Below are positions 1 through 12,200 of a stretch of 64,000 bases of DNA, piece after piece. Each line of letters opens with the position of its first letter. Position 1 is the stretch's first letter. The stretch comes from Spirodela intermedia. Lineage: Eukaryota > Streptophyta > Magnoliopsida > Alismatales > Araceae. The stretch is taken from assembly GCA_902729315.2 (NCBI GenBank), contig LR746270.1:1954501-2018500 (forward strand), given 5' to 3'. Under the pieces are notes generated by a model. The model was not told the DNA's origin. It ran no database searches and saw only the letters and a list, made by a program, of their open reading frames with translations. Position numbers and translations under genes: made by a program.

Positions 1-179
1 GGACACGGGGGAGGGGGGGGGGGTTATGTACAAATTTGCTCTCAAGACGGTACCTTGACGAGAAACCCGGTCCGTCCTTCCTGGACGGTGTTTTCTTCAT
101 GGTTATCGGGCGACCGCCCTCTTCGGCGGACGAGTAACAGGGCCAGGAGGGTGGCTGCCACGTTATTGTCTACGTACAC

Positions 180-181
180 GC

Positions 182-242
<61 letters not shown>
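180..242. repeat. (CT)n microsatellite
   Basis: Nearly pure CT dinucleotide tract with one CC interruption near its left end. A complementary GA tract lies about 210 bases downstream. Confidence 0.97.
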
Positions 243-246
<4 letters not shown>

Positions 247-440
247 TGGCTGTGAAGTACGGAAGACGATGTGGGGAGGTCGGAGAGGAGAGGACGGGAG
301 GATTGACTGTGGATCAGCTGGTGAGGCCAAAGCTCTTGGGATTTTGGTCAGCGGGCTGAGCCGGGGACGGGCCGTGTCATCACTGCAGTCTGAGCCTCGC
401 CCGGCTGGAGAAGCCCACTGCGCTGCAAGCAATTATCAGC

Positions 441-449
441 GAGCGAGCG

Positions 450-494
<45 letters not shown>
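441..494. repeat. (GA)n microsatellite
   Basis: GAGC-type repeats grade into a pure GA tract. It is the reverse complement of the CT tract at 180-242, so a transcript across both could fold back. Confidence 0.97.
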
Positions 495-496
<2 letters not shown>

Positions 497-969
497 CCGG
501 CCCTGGCTGGGAATGGGCAAGGCTCGATTTCCGTTTTGGACTTAGATTTTGAGAGCCACATTTCTAAGAAAAATGGTCGACAGGCCTAATTTCTTGGAAT
601 CTTGAGAAAATTTTAAATCTCTCCAAACATAGCGGATAAAAGATCGGAGCAGGAACGAGCTAAGAATCAGTGAATCACGGCCGCCATTTCTGATGTGCCA
701 TCGTTCTCATGAACTCTACCTTAATACCCAATGATGATAAAAATGACTCTCTGGCCCTGGTGCATAGTTTACCAAGATTAAGACAAGACTGGCTCTTAGA
801 GCGGTCATATTTCTCAATTAGAAAGCTTCAAAATGCGCTCGGGCCTTTCTTCTAGATTGCTTCATCGGCCGTTTCCTTTTGCTCCTGATTCCTCTAGATT
901 TCCATAATTCTTCGTTCGACGCACCTAACAGCCCTCAATCCATTGGACCACTATGTGATTGACTATGGT
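495..969. other. intergenic, no gene seen
   Basis: Mixed-composition sequence without a supportable ORF, RNA gene or recognisable element. Short ORFs nearby are translations of the microsatellites. Confidence 0.5.
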
Positions 970-1700
970 ATCAATTTCCTTTAAACTTCTGCATTAACTC
1001 GTTTAGAAACTTCATTTATCTCCTCCTCTCTTCTCCCTTTGCCTCGTGATGGCCCAAAGGGGATAAAAAGCTTATGAACTTTTAAAGTTCTGTGACTGAG
1101 AGTAAATGAATTGATGCCTAACAAGCAACAATTTCATCACCGAACTTTTAGTATTATATACTTGATTAAAGGAGTAGAAATGAAGTGCTAAGCTGTAAAG
1201 TAATAAATAGATAAAGCATAATTACAATTGATTTCATGAAGAAGTAGAGTACATGAGGTTATATAAAAGAAGAGAAGAAAGAGAGAGAGAATGAGAAGTG
1301 AAAATCATGGAAAAAGAATATGAATGTGGAGAGAATAAATCCAAAATGAGTCTGATGGGCTCAATGGGCTTATTCTAACAATATCAATTTCCTTTAAACT
1401 TTCACATTGACTCATTTAGAATCTTTATTTATCTCCTCCTCTCCTCCTCTCTCCTTGCTTTGTGAGTCAACAGGGAAACTCTAATGTGATGGCCCAAAGG
1501 TAAGTCTGAAATAAGGTAAAAAGGATAAGAAGGTTAATGAACTTTTAAACATATGTGATTGAGAGTAAATCAATTGATGCCTAACGAGCAACAATTCCAT
1601 GACTGAACTTTTAATATCATATACTTGATTCAGGGAATATAAATGAAGTGTTAAGGTGTAGAATAATAAATATATAATGCACAATTACAATTTTTACTTA
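970..1700. repeat. direct repeat pair, period about 412 bp
   Basis: Two diverged copies start at about 970 and 1382. Shared blocks include TCAATTTCCTTTAAACTT, TTATCTCCTCCTCTC, GTGATGGCCCAAAGG, ATTGATGCCTAAC and TATACTTGATT. The second copy carries an insertion of roughly 40 bp after the pyrimidine tract. No coding content is visible. It may be a tandem duplication or two LTR fragments of an old element. Confidence 0.75.
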
Positions 1701-4700
1701 TAAATTATATAGCTAAGAGACAACTACACAATAAGGCAAAAAGATGATGTTTTTAATAAAATTTTCACCCTACATTATGACTAGTACTAGGAAGAATAGT
1801 GTTGATGTATACTAGTGATCATCATGAAAGATTTAAGTCTTACATAAATATTTCACCTAGGGAAAAAATAGAGACTAGATAAAGACCTCAAGTTGTAAGC
1901 TGAAAAACTAAAGTAGTATGATCAAAGTTGATCTTCAACAATTCATATAAATTTATAAAAAAATGATGGAAACCTAAATATATTGAAGTTTGTGTATATT
2001 ACCACATTAACAAATTGACATTAAGTAATGAATGTCATATGATTTTAAAAGTCAAAATTCAATATTTTAGACATAAATAACCTACCAAATAGTCTATTCC
2101 TCAACCTACTTTATTTCCAAAATGACTATTAGACTATTGACTACTAAAGGCATCTTGAGATTTTTCTTTTAATTTGTTATGGTTCTAATTTCAACTTTTT
2201 GCATGATTTAGAAGTTCCAAAGCATTGCATAAATTCCATATGGACTAAACATTAACTTATATTGCATATTATACCTCATTAAATTTATCATTTGAAACTT
2301 AATTTTAATGCCCATAAATTTTGAGCGTAGTCTATGAAGTTATTTATGTATTAACCTTCATATATTGGAATGTTTGATACATGTAATTTAGAGGGTAAAA
2401 TTCATATATTGGGATATTATGGTCTATGTATTGTGTTATGCCACAATATATCTCTCATTTAGTAAAATAATATACTTAATATACCAAACTAATTATGTAT
2501 CACTCTCAAGTTCCATATCTGTGTTCTGAAACATGATTTATTTGTGCTAAAATATAATGCTCAATATACTCTATTTTCCCACTCAATCAATCTTATACCA
2601 AAAAATTAATACCATACTTTTTTATTTTGTAATTTAATTCCTGTGTGCCAAAAGTTTGTACTTGATATACTAAGTTAGATGTAGACCACTTTTGAGTTTA
2701 ATACTTGTGTTTCACAATGTGGTTTTTATTAGTAAAAAAATAAATTTGATATCCTAGTGTTTAACATTAAAACTCTTCATATACTAATATGTCATGATAT
2801 AATTAGTTAACATGTAAAATAGTTCATATATGGACATATTAAGCTTGATAACATTAGAGCTCATATAATGATATATTAAACTTAATATACTTTGCTAATC
2901 TATGCTATAAATCTTCATATGTTAGCATATTAAGCTTGATAAACTCTTTTTTGTTGCATTATACCTTCTCTAAAATGACATATTAAATTATATAGACTCC
3001 ATTGTTCACAATATGATTATTAATATTTTGATATATTGAATTATAAGTACTTTATTGTTCTTCGTCATAACTTTTTGCACATTGGTGTATTAAACTTTGA
3101 CATATTTTATCATTCTACAATGTAATTCTTCTGATTATGTCAAACTACCCTTAATATACTTTGCTATTTGATAGCTCATTTATTCATGCACAAATATTTT
3201 ATTTGATATGTTAAGTCATTTTGGACTGCTCTTGAGTTTGAACTTATGTGACACGATTTTAATGTACCTTAACTAGGTCACAAGAAAAGCTAGATAGAAT
3301 ATGAAGAGAGGAGGGGTGAATTAGTTCTCTAACATATTTTCATACTGTAACATGTTTTCAAGTTTTCTCTTAATGTTATACTTAGTAGATCCATGCTAAT
3401 AGGCTTAGATTGACATTGGGTTAACACACACTAAGTTGACTTAATTAGGACAACATGCTAAATATTAGAGTGTATGAAACACTAAGATTTATAGTGATTC
3501 ACCTTTCTTGGCATACATTTACTTTTTAGGGATTCATACCCTTAATTTCAACAATAATTGAAATTAACTAGATCAAAAAATCTTTTAACATATAAATTTA
3601 ATGACTCTATCACCTCACACTTGACACTAAGGCACTTACCCTCATCCCTTTATTACCAATACTCCTTCAAGTGTCTTCAATTATAACTTTTAAGAGAAAA
3701 CTTAAACTTGATTTCTGTGTTAGTTGATGAAGATCTTTAATTTTAAGAATGCTTAAATAGTTAGAAAAACATGTGGCAAGGTTACTCTTGAAATGACAAT
3801 TTATTGAGTGAGTTTTAAATAAGGGTATTTACTTTACAATTGATGTACTATTTGAAAGTTCTTTTAAAGAGTTATATAGATAACAAGAAATTGGCTATTG
3901 AAATTTAAATATTAAAGGTTTTATTGATCAAAGATTATTGGGTCAATACTCAGGGTGATTTGCTACTCAAGTTGCCAATTGACTGAGTTCTGGTGTAGTC
4001 TCACTACAAACATGTAACGAAATATTTTTCAAACTTTTCTTTGATCTTTTAATATGTTAGGATTTGCCACCATTATTAGAGATCTTCTAACATGTGTCAG
4101 ATCTTCCTTTATATATAACATGGCATGTTATATATAACATGGCATTATTAGAGATCTTCTTTTCAACACAATTGAAAAGAAGATCTTTGATGAGTTGACA
4201 TAATTTTTTCTGGGTAGACACTTTTAGGACTTCACACACTTTTCCTCTCTTCAAATGAGTCAAGACAAACTTTTGTGGGTAGATACACAAGTCCGCACAT
4301 TTTCTCTCTTTTGTTTTCCTTTCTAAAACTTATCATTTCGCCCTCATTTCTTGCACATGCATTTTCTATGGTCTTACTATGCATGAAAAACCTATTTCAA
4401 TAAAAAATGTAAATCTGATAGTTTTGATCTTGATTATCAGGTTAGCATAGTAAAAACAGATTTATTACATTTTTTTATATTCATATGATTAATTATCAAC
4501 ATCATAATATGTAAACCCAATAAATCAACTTCTTATATATTGACATACTATTCTTGATATGCAGTGTAATTTTGCTGCTTAAAATTTATATGTTGTAATG
4601 TCAACCATGATTATATTACATGATGCTGTAACATAACATTTCAGATCATGAAATATCAACTCTTGATATATTGCACTATTGCAATGTAAATTAATATGTA

Positions 4701-5000
4701 AAAAATGAATTGTGATGCACCACTTTATTACATAAATAAACATCAACTTTTATGCAGTGCATGATTTTGCATAGAACTCAACTTTGATTTTTTTGTTAAC
4801 GAAAGAACATGGAAACCCCTTTTAATCATCATATGTTTTTTTATCAATTTTATAATTCCAATTTCCACCTACAAAATTAGTATATATTATGGGAATATAA
4901 ATCATACATGGATCTTATTGATGAACTAAGATTATATTCAAAAGATGTAGCTTCAAGAGTTATAGAGATTTGTAAAATAGACTTCACCTTTGGATCTCTC
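1701..5000. other. AT-rich intergenic DNA with degenerate repeats
   Basis: Very AT-rich. Between about 2300 and 3250 short motifs recur loosely (ATATTAAACTTGATA-like, TTTGCTAAT, TTGAGTTTAATACTTGTG / TTGAGTTTGAACTTATGTG), suggesting a decayed satellite or repeat array. No ORF resembles a known protein. Confidence 0.45.
4124..4186. repeat. two adjacent perfect inverted repeats
   Basis: An 18-base perfect palindrome (CATGTTATATATAACATG) at 4124-4141 is followed by a hairpin with 15-base perfect arms (AGATCTTCTTTTCAA and its complement) around a 5-base spacer at 4152-4186. The block CATTATTAGAGATCTTCT also occurs as a direct repeat just upstream, near 4070. Confidence 0.85.
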
Positions 5001-6691
5001 AAAGCAAGAGTATTGGACATGTTAACCCGGTGCACTATAAATATGCCCTCAAGCCTAAAAGTACCTTAACCAAAGACGATAGAAAATGGTTAGGATTCTT
5101 GGAAACTGAAATTCCTAGTGAGAAAGTCAACGAGGAAGAGGGAATTGATGTAACTCTAGATTGACATATCAGCTCTAAAGGGGTAGCTCAATTTCCCAAA
5201 TTTGAATTCTCTACCCATTTGACGACGAAATTTGACTATCCATGGTTTAGATGTTACGTTAGAGTCCAAAGACAAACGCAAGTCTACGGGTTGAAAGATG
5301 AATGAGATTATTCATTGAGGGGGGATATGCTCACGTGGAGCTGTAACCACCGCACACTCGGTATGCTGACAGATGCGCTGACTCTCCTGGAGTGGAGGAT
5401 GGTTATGTCACCTAATGACGTACAGCGTTGCTACTCGCCGGTATTCAACGCTATTTATGGGCGGAAGGTTATCCAAGCGGTGGGCTCTGACAAAATCTGG
5501 TCGAGATCTCGGAGAAATTTCGGAGAAAGTTCCTGGCAGCTGTCGAGTTTTCCCTCACTTGCCCTGTGAGATGGGGCAGGTGAGAACGCGGATTGTTTAG
5601 TTGTTTTCATGGCTGATTTGCGGAGCGAGTGAGGAAATCGGAATTATATTCAATGTCGTGTTTTCTGTCCTGGTCAGGGATATAAGCCGGAGCCGATCTT
5701 CCAGTCAGTCCTGGGCCCGGAGCTGGGTCCACGGCTGGTGAGGAACAATTCGTCCTCAGAGTATCTGCCATTGATCATCACTTGAGGGGAACGAAAGCTT
5801 AAGAGGTTAACTTGAAGAAGAAGAAGAAGGCGGACGTAAGCTACAGGTGAGGCCGTCCTTGCATCTCACTGTATCCATCAGATGACGACAGTGGGGCGAG
5901 AGAAGAAGAAATGAATACGTAAGAAATGAAGGCTTCACCCATAGATTATTAGCCAGGCCAAGCCCGACCAAGACCATCTACCTGAACTGACCGGACCGTC
6001 GAGGACTGGCCATGGCGAGCCGGCGAATGACGGGGCCCCGGGCTGGTGGGCATGGCCTGACGTAGAGCCTAGGCACTGGGCCCGGCCTTGTGAGAAAAGA
6101 ACGTAACATCAGGCAAACGGAGGCGACAGGATCCCTGTACTTCGTAGTAATAGCCCCAACAAGACGCCTACGTTTTCTATTGAAGGAAAACACCGGTATG
6201 ACGCTGATGTGAGGCTCTCTCCTAATAAAACAATGTGATTTTAATTATAATTGACGATTTGACCTGCTCCAAGAGGGTGTTTTCTTAGCAGCTTAGCCGG
6301 GGACGAAGTCAACGACGCATACTCGAAGAGCAGCAGAAGGGGAAATCTCTCCTTCTGCCATAGAAGGAGCTACCTTCGTGCGTACATCACCGAGGGTGAA
6401 AGTGGCCGGACATAGAAATCTCTCATTAGTTTTATTTCCCATAGAAACCTCACATTTAATGACGGCGTAATTGAGAGAGGGTGAAGGAGATCTAACATAG
6501 ACGGGGTTGTCTGGGGGACCAATATTGATTTATTCAAATCAGAGTCCCACCCTCAAGTGCCTTTGACTACCTGCTTCGGCAGAATGGTGGGACAGGTGGC
6601 GGAAAACTTGAACTGTCCTCGCTAGATCCTCTCCTCCCTCCGGCCTTCAACCAGCGCCTCGTTTTCCTATCCTACCCAACATACCCTACCA
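5001..6691. other. intergenic, possibly decayed coding remnants; ELC upstream region
   Basis: Composition shifts from AT-rich to mixed GC near 5000. The two largest ORFs (about 5315-5569 + and 5978-6193 -) resemble nothing I recognise and lack conserved motifs. Near 5815 there is a short GAAGAA run. The last few hundred bases presumably contain the promoter of the downstream ESCRT gene. Confidence 0.4.
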
Positions 6692-6694
6692 CAA

Positions 6695-6701
6695 TATATA
6701 A
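6695..6701 (+). promoter_or_regulatory. candidate TATA box of ELC-like gene
   Basis: TATATAA lies 97 bases upstream of the chosen ATG at 6792, in a pyrimidine-rich leader context. Position and sequence fit a plant TATA box; no transcript evidence is available. Confidence 0.45.
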
Positions 6702-6791
6702 TTCATCTTCATCTATCCCAAACTATCTCTCCTCGCCCTCCTCCTCGCCTTGCCAGGGAGTGGTAGCTGGATTAGGGTTCCCCTCCTACCC

Positions 6792-7823
6792 ATGACGCAC
6801 TTCCTCCGGTCGTCGTCGTCTTCTTCCTCTTCGGTGAGGTTCGTCGACCTCGCTCTGTCGACAACCGGGCCACGCTCCCTCTCCTACGTTCACCAGAACC
6901 TCAAGTGGATCATCCGCGAGCACGTCCTCTCCCTGATCAAAGAGTTCCCCACGCTCTCCCCTTCCTCCGACCACTTCACCCAGGAGGACGGCATCACATT
7001 CCACCTCCTCTGCGTCCACGGCGGCCTCCCCTTGGCCTGCTCCCGCAGCGCCCTCGTCGCCATCTGGTTGCATCAGAGCTACCCTTTCGTTCCCCCGATC
7101 GTCTACCTCTCCTCCGCCTCCGCCGCAGAGATCGACCGCTCCAACCCTCTGGTGGACGCCTCCACCGGTGCCGCAAGCACCCCCTATCTAAAGACCTGGC
7201 AGTACCCCAATTCCAACCTCTGCGACCTCGTGAGGAACCTCGTGTACGTCTTCACCCAGTGGCCCCCCTTTGTAAGCTTCGGTCCCTCTCAGAAGCCCAT
7301 CGCCGATCCACCGCCCGGATGGGCTTCTCTTGCCTCGAAGAGGGAGGCCACAGACCGGCTCTACGTCTCCCTCAGCCGCGATGTGGGGGTCTTCAAAGCA
7401 CAGACGGACAAGGAGATCGAATCCCTGGTGAGCATCCAGGGAAAGCTGAAGGAGCGTACGTGGACCGCCAACAGAGGCCTCGAGGGGCTCGTCAAGGAGA
7501 AGGAGAAGCTCAGCGGGATGGTGGTGAAGATGGAGGAGAGGGCCGACGTGGTGCGAAGCTGGCTGTGGGCGAACAACTCGGTGCCCCCCGCTGTGGCGGA
7601 GGCCGCGCCGGAGGAGGTGTTCGAAGTGATGGACGACAAGTCCAAGTTCGTGTTGAAGAACGAGGCCGAGTCCCTCGCCATCGACGACGTGGTGTGGGTT
7701 CTAGACGAGGCGCTGATGAAGAGGACCGTGGAGTTCCATGGCTACATCAAGCAGGTGAGGGTACTCTACAGGGAGCAGTTCTTCCACGCCGCCATGCTGA
7801 ACAAGCTGCAGCAGCAATACTGA
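6792..7823 (+). CDS. ELC: ELC-like (VPS23/TSG101) ESCRT-I subunit
   Basis: Intronless 343-aa protein. In the VPS23/TSG101 family, ESCRT-I subunits bind ubiquitinated cargo on endosomes for sorting into multivesicular bodies. Residues about 24-170 form a UEV domain (KWIIREHVLSLIKEFPTLSP, an SYPFVPPIVYL-type strand, YLKTWQYPNSNLCDLV). A short linker, a coiled coil at about 205-260 and a C-terminal steadiness box follow, ending YREQFFHAAMLNKL. Arabidopsis ELC is about 400 residues, so this version is short because the proline-rich linker is reduced. It opens with a serine run (8 Ser). The first ATG in the frame is taken as the start; the open frame extends 14 codons upstream without another ATG. 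GC is very high, as in many monocot genes, and creates long open but meaningless frames on both strands. An ELC-like paralogue rather than the main ELC is possible. Confidence 0.93.
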   Translation: MTHFLRSSSSSSSSVRFVDLALSTTGPRSLSYVHQNLKWIIREHVLSLIKEFPTLSPSSDHFTQEDGITFHLLCVHGGLPLACSRSALVAIWLHQSYPFVPPIVYLSSASAAEIDRSNPLVDASTGAASTPYLKTWQYPNSNLCDLVRNLVYVFTQWPPFVSFGPSQKPIADPPPGWASLASKREATDRLYVSLSRDVGVFKAQTDKEIESLVSIQGKLKERTWTANRGLEGLVKEKEKLSGMVVKMEERADVVRSWLWANNSVPPAVAEAAPEEVFEVMDDKSKFVLKNEAESLAIDDVVWVLDEALMKRTVEFHGYIKQVRVLYREQFFHAAMLNKLQQQY

Positions 7824-9294
7824 ACAAACTCCCTCTCCCTTCTCCCCTACCTTCACGTTTACAAAACAGCTGTGCTTCTCATCTTCTCTTTTCTGATCAG
7901 CCAGGCACATATAGTCCTTCCATCTGGTGACAAAACAGCTGTGTTTCCATCTGTGTACATCGAAAAGATGGGAAGGCGGTAGCTTTGTTTCAGCTTTTAA
8001 CGAGGACAAAGATACCTGAAATCCCCACCTGAATATTTGGCTTAGAGAACCCTCTTTAATCCGCGGAACTGCGTTCCGTCGTTGATCAGTTCCCATCCTT
8101 GTACATGGAATAAGCTCAACCTCCCATTTTCAGTACACTTTGTTGACTGGGTTTCCGTGGAATCTGCACACCCACCCTCGTGTACATCGAGCTCTTCTGT
8201 AATCTCTTCTAAGATGGTCCCTGATCTCTGAAGAAACGGGGATACACCGCCAGCCAGCTCAGAATCCCCCTCGCAGAAAATATCGTCATACAGAAAAAAA
8301 GACAAAACGGGCATAAGTGGCCAAAATCAGAGGAATATAACAAAATCTTCATCAAGGAGATATCTATATCACTTGGCACGAGAAAGTCAACAAATTGGTG
8401 TGGCGACACAATCACATGGGCCAAGCCAGGACCGAGTCAGACAAGCGAAGGGAAAGCCGAGTCCACCCTTCCCCACCCCTCCTCCCCCTTCTTGTGGTGG
8501 AGTCACTGAAAGTCGCCGTTTTACCCAGTTGACGCCCACTAGAAAAGAGGTCGAGCATTATCCAAACCATCCCGCTGAAAAATATGGAAAATAGACGGAT
8601 TTAAAGTGGCGCCCGAAGTCTCCCGGTATAAGTAACTAATTAATTAATCAACCGATCAATCAATCAACTCCATAAGGAGGAAGGTTCCGTGCAACAGGAC
8701 CCGGCGATGCTTATCCGAAAGCGAACACGTCGCCCTCGGCAGCATGGGTTCTGATGTGACGCAGGGAGGCTCTCACTACTATTTCTGCCAAGCAAGCAGG
8801 CAGTGAGAATCACAAGGAGTGACTGTCATTCTTCTGCAAGGTTGGAGAACATTAAATGCCCGAATAGATAGCAATGTGAAGCTTAGTGGAAACATCAATG
8901 TGACAAGTGAGCCAAGGCTTTGTTGTAAAGATGGGCATGCTCGGTAGGCAACGAGGAGCACACACAGAAGAGAACGAGATATGGGCGCGTGCTAGGAGAG
9001 AACTGAAAACAGACATATAAGCCTATAAAGTCGGCTATTATGCAACCTATGGCAAGAGTTTACCATATCTGGTAGTCGGGGGGGATTACCTTCAAATGAC
9101 AGAGCCCGATGCGTACAATACGGCGCCGCTCAATAGCAAAGCAACAAAGACAACGAAGCAGGATATATAAACAAGCAAGAGAGATCAGAGAGAAACGTAC
9201 AGCGCGAGTCAGCAGACGGGACGGGACCTCCTCCGTCTCTGCAACTCTCACCTGGGTGGTAAAGAAGATGTAACTTTCAATAACAATCACCTCT
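7824..9294. other. intergenic between convergent ELC-like and DRD1-like genes
   Basis: Must contain the 3' UTRs of both convergent genes. I see no further protein-coding signal. Around 8636-8665 there is a short AATTAATTAATCAAT-type simple repeat. Confidence 0.5.
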
Positions 9295-12200
9295 TCAGTG
9301 ACAGGCCTGAACGAACGAATCTGGGAGCGCGGCAAACCTTCTATACAAAGCCTTGATGACGTCTTCAGAATGAAGATGCGTCAAGAACAAATCCTGGCAG
9401 TCCTGAACACGGGCGCTCTCGAGCTCAAATTGCCTGTGCCCGCAGTGCTCGTCCCATTCAAACCACATCTTTGCGATGAGCTCCTTTCTGAAGCAACTAT
9501 AGTGGTACTTCTCTTCTGGAGAATCGGCAGCTACCAGTCTGTATGTGAAAACTCTCTTGGTCTGACCCGGCCGGAACGCACGAGCAATAGCTTGTTGAGA
9601 TACGGAAGGATTCAGATGTACATCTAGGATTATGACTCTTGACGCTCCCACGAGAGATATACCCTCACCGCATGCCTTAATCGATCCGAGGAGAATCTTG
9701 GCGTCCGGGGAATTGTTGAAACGCTCCATTGCCCATTCCCTCCGCTCGGTATTTGTGTCGCCAGAGATTGCAAAAATCTCCTTTCCAGAACGCCAGCCCT
9801 TAATCCGAGCAAACAGCCTCTCCAAGAATCTCAGTGGAAGGATGTACTGACTGAATACGAGCACTTTCTCACCAGCAGCGTCCGCCATGGACAAGATATC
9901 CACAAGGAATTTCGTCTTCACTCCATCTTTCACGTCCATAGAGTCTAAGAGATGGTCGATCTCCTTATCTGTCACTTTGATGCTCCTATTGCCGGAAGCA
10001 TGGGCAGCGAAATCTTTCAAGCAAGGGTGCAAATAGATCGCACTTTCCGCTGAAATTCTCTTGAACTTGTCATAATTCCCCAACTCTTTCAGGAGTTCTT
10101 TCTGGCGGGTTCTCAGCTTCAACATCACGGTAAAGTCAGCAAGCCCAGGCAACTCTTCCAAAAAATCACCTTTGTAGTAATGGAGGACATCCCGTGTCAT
10201 TTCTCGAAGGTCCCGTATGATCCCAACCCTCCTCGTAAAGTCCTCATCATTCTGCAGCGTTTCCTCCACTAACTCAAAAAACGTTGCCTCTGTATCACCC
10301 TTCATGTTTCTCCTTCTGCGGCCTGGTGCATGTACCCCACTGAGGATACGCTTGACAACGGCACGCGATGACTCCATCTTTAGGAATCTACAGCGCACAA
10401 GATTCAGAATATTGAACACCTCTTTTACGCGGTTCTGGAAGAGAGTTCCAGAGAGTACGACTTTGAGAGGCGTCTGTACCTTTGCAAGTGTTGAAAGTAT
10501 GTCAGTATCCTCATTTCTCGGGGTGTGGCCTTCGTCCAGAATGAGAAGGCTGGGAACCTTCAATAGCCTCTCCTGACAGGCAGCTCCTATCTTGTCTTTC
10601 ACATCACAGATTATGCAGGAAAACTGCTTATAGCCCAAGAAGAGAACGCTCTTATTCTCCTCCCATGTTTTCAAGACCTCAAGCTGCTGATATCTGCTCT
10701 CCGCCTTAACAGAGTAGAAGTCAAAGAGCAGGATGTCTTCTACTTGCCAGCGCTGAAACTCTCTCTTCCATGTAGGCAGAATGCCCTTTGGAAGGATGAT
10801 CAAAGGTCTTGCCGAAGGAAAACGAGCCAAAAAGCTTTGAATAAAGCTAATGAGCATTAAAGTCTTTCCTGATCCTGGGGCGTGGGCCACAATGCACCCC
10901 CCTGGCTTATCACCCACTAAGTTTTTCATCAAGAAGTTGAAACCCTGTATTTGATGTGGCTTCATCTGTTCCAAATGTCGGGGGTGTATCGAGAGTTTAG
11001 CTGAAAAAGAATCATATTCAGAAAATTTAGGACCAGGGAATCGCATATCTTCATCAACATCCTTGGATTTCTGTGATCCATATGTGTACGTCTTTGTCGT
11101 TTCAGACCCCTGAAAAGGCCAAATAGGATAACGAATTAAACAGGGTATTATTTCTTAAAAACCACGCATTTTGCACTCATATGAACTGACTCTTGGATTG
11201 GTTGCTTTACATGGCCCACATGATTCACTCATTGGTAGAAGGTGACAGGTAACACAAGCCGACTATAATAAGGCGTCGACAATAGAAAGGAACATTACAC
11301 TATCACCAACTTTCGGTCATATCATCAATTTTGAGTTGAACATGCGAAGATGATTATATAGTGACTGTCCTACTCAAACAGATTCTAAACTCAGATGTTT
11401 CCTTCAAAACTTATTTTGTAACCCTTGTGTCATATACTTTAGGTAGATGACATAGATAAGCAAGAACAATGGCTGAATTAGCTCGTAGTCTGAAACGTCA
11501 AACAAGTCCTGAAACCATCTCAGTATTACATTTTACTATCAGATTTTAAAATAAAGCACCATGCAACCTTACAACTAAACCAAAACTTTCCTATTTTTTG
11601 TACTTCTTACGTGCATGGCGTTGGATTATTCAAGCTCAAATTCGTGTGATTGTCCCTAGACTTTGAACAGATGATGGAACTTTTCTGGACAGGTATCATG
11701 CAAGACCGTACGTATCTTTATCAAAATCCCAAAAGACTATTTTCCGCATTTAACCGGCTACCCGTCTATGCAACCCTTTTCATACAAGTAGACCCTGACA
11801 GCTAGCACTGGAAACAACGATAAGTAGCCCTTGAACAACTCAACAGCGGCTCTAACCCGTTCTGCAATATTTTTGAAGGTAATGAAAGATCACATGGTCA
11901 CACGGCCAGATGTTGAGGGTTTAGAGAACGAAACTATTAATCCAATGCGTAGGAATAAGATCCTACATACTGGAAGGAGGAAGCCAGGGATATGAGTGTT
12001 GAGGAAGGATGCAGAGACATAAGGTGTCCAAAAACCTGGTGTCAGATTTATATAGACAACGTTGAGCCTAATATTTGGCACGGAGACAACGTATTAAATG
12101 TTGGCAGAAAAATATAAATCGTTCTTCAAATCAAGAATTTAGCCTGCAAGCAGGTGCAAGGCATCCGGGCTGCCAACCAAAACGGTGTCAAGACTATTAT

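Noticed and set aside
269-589. 106-codon ORF through the GA repeat
   Set aside because: Much of its length is Glu-Arg translated from a microsatellite.
6905-7930. 341-codon ORF overlapping the ELC-like gene in another frame
   Set aside because: Arg/Pro/Gly-rich shadow of a very GC-rich gene. The conserved UEV and steadiness-box protein is in the other frame.
10217-10576. 119-codon plus-strand ORF inside the DRD1-like last exon
   Set aside because: Antisense shadow of a strongly conserved exon.
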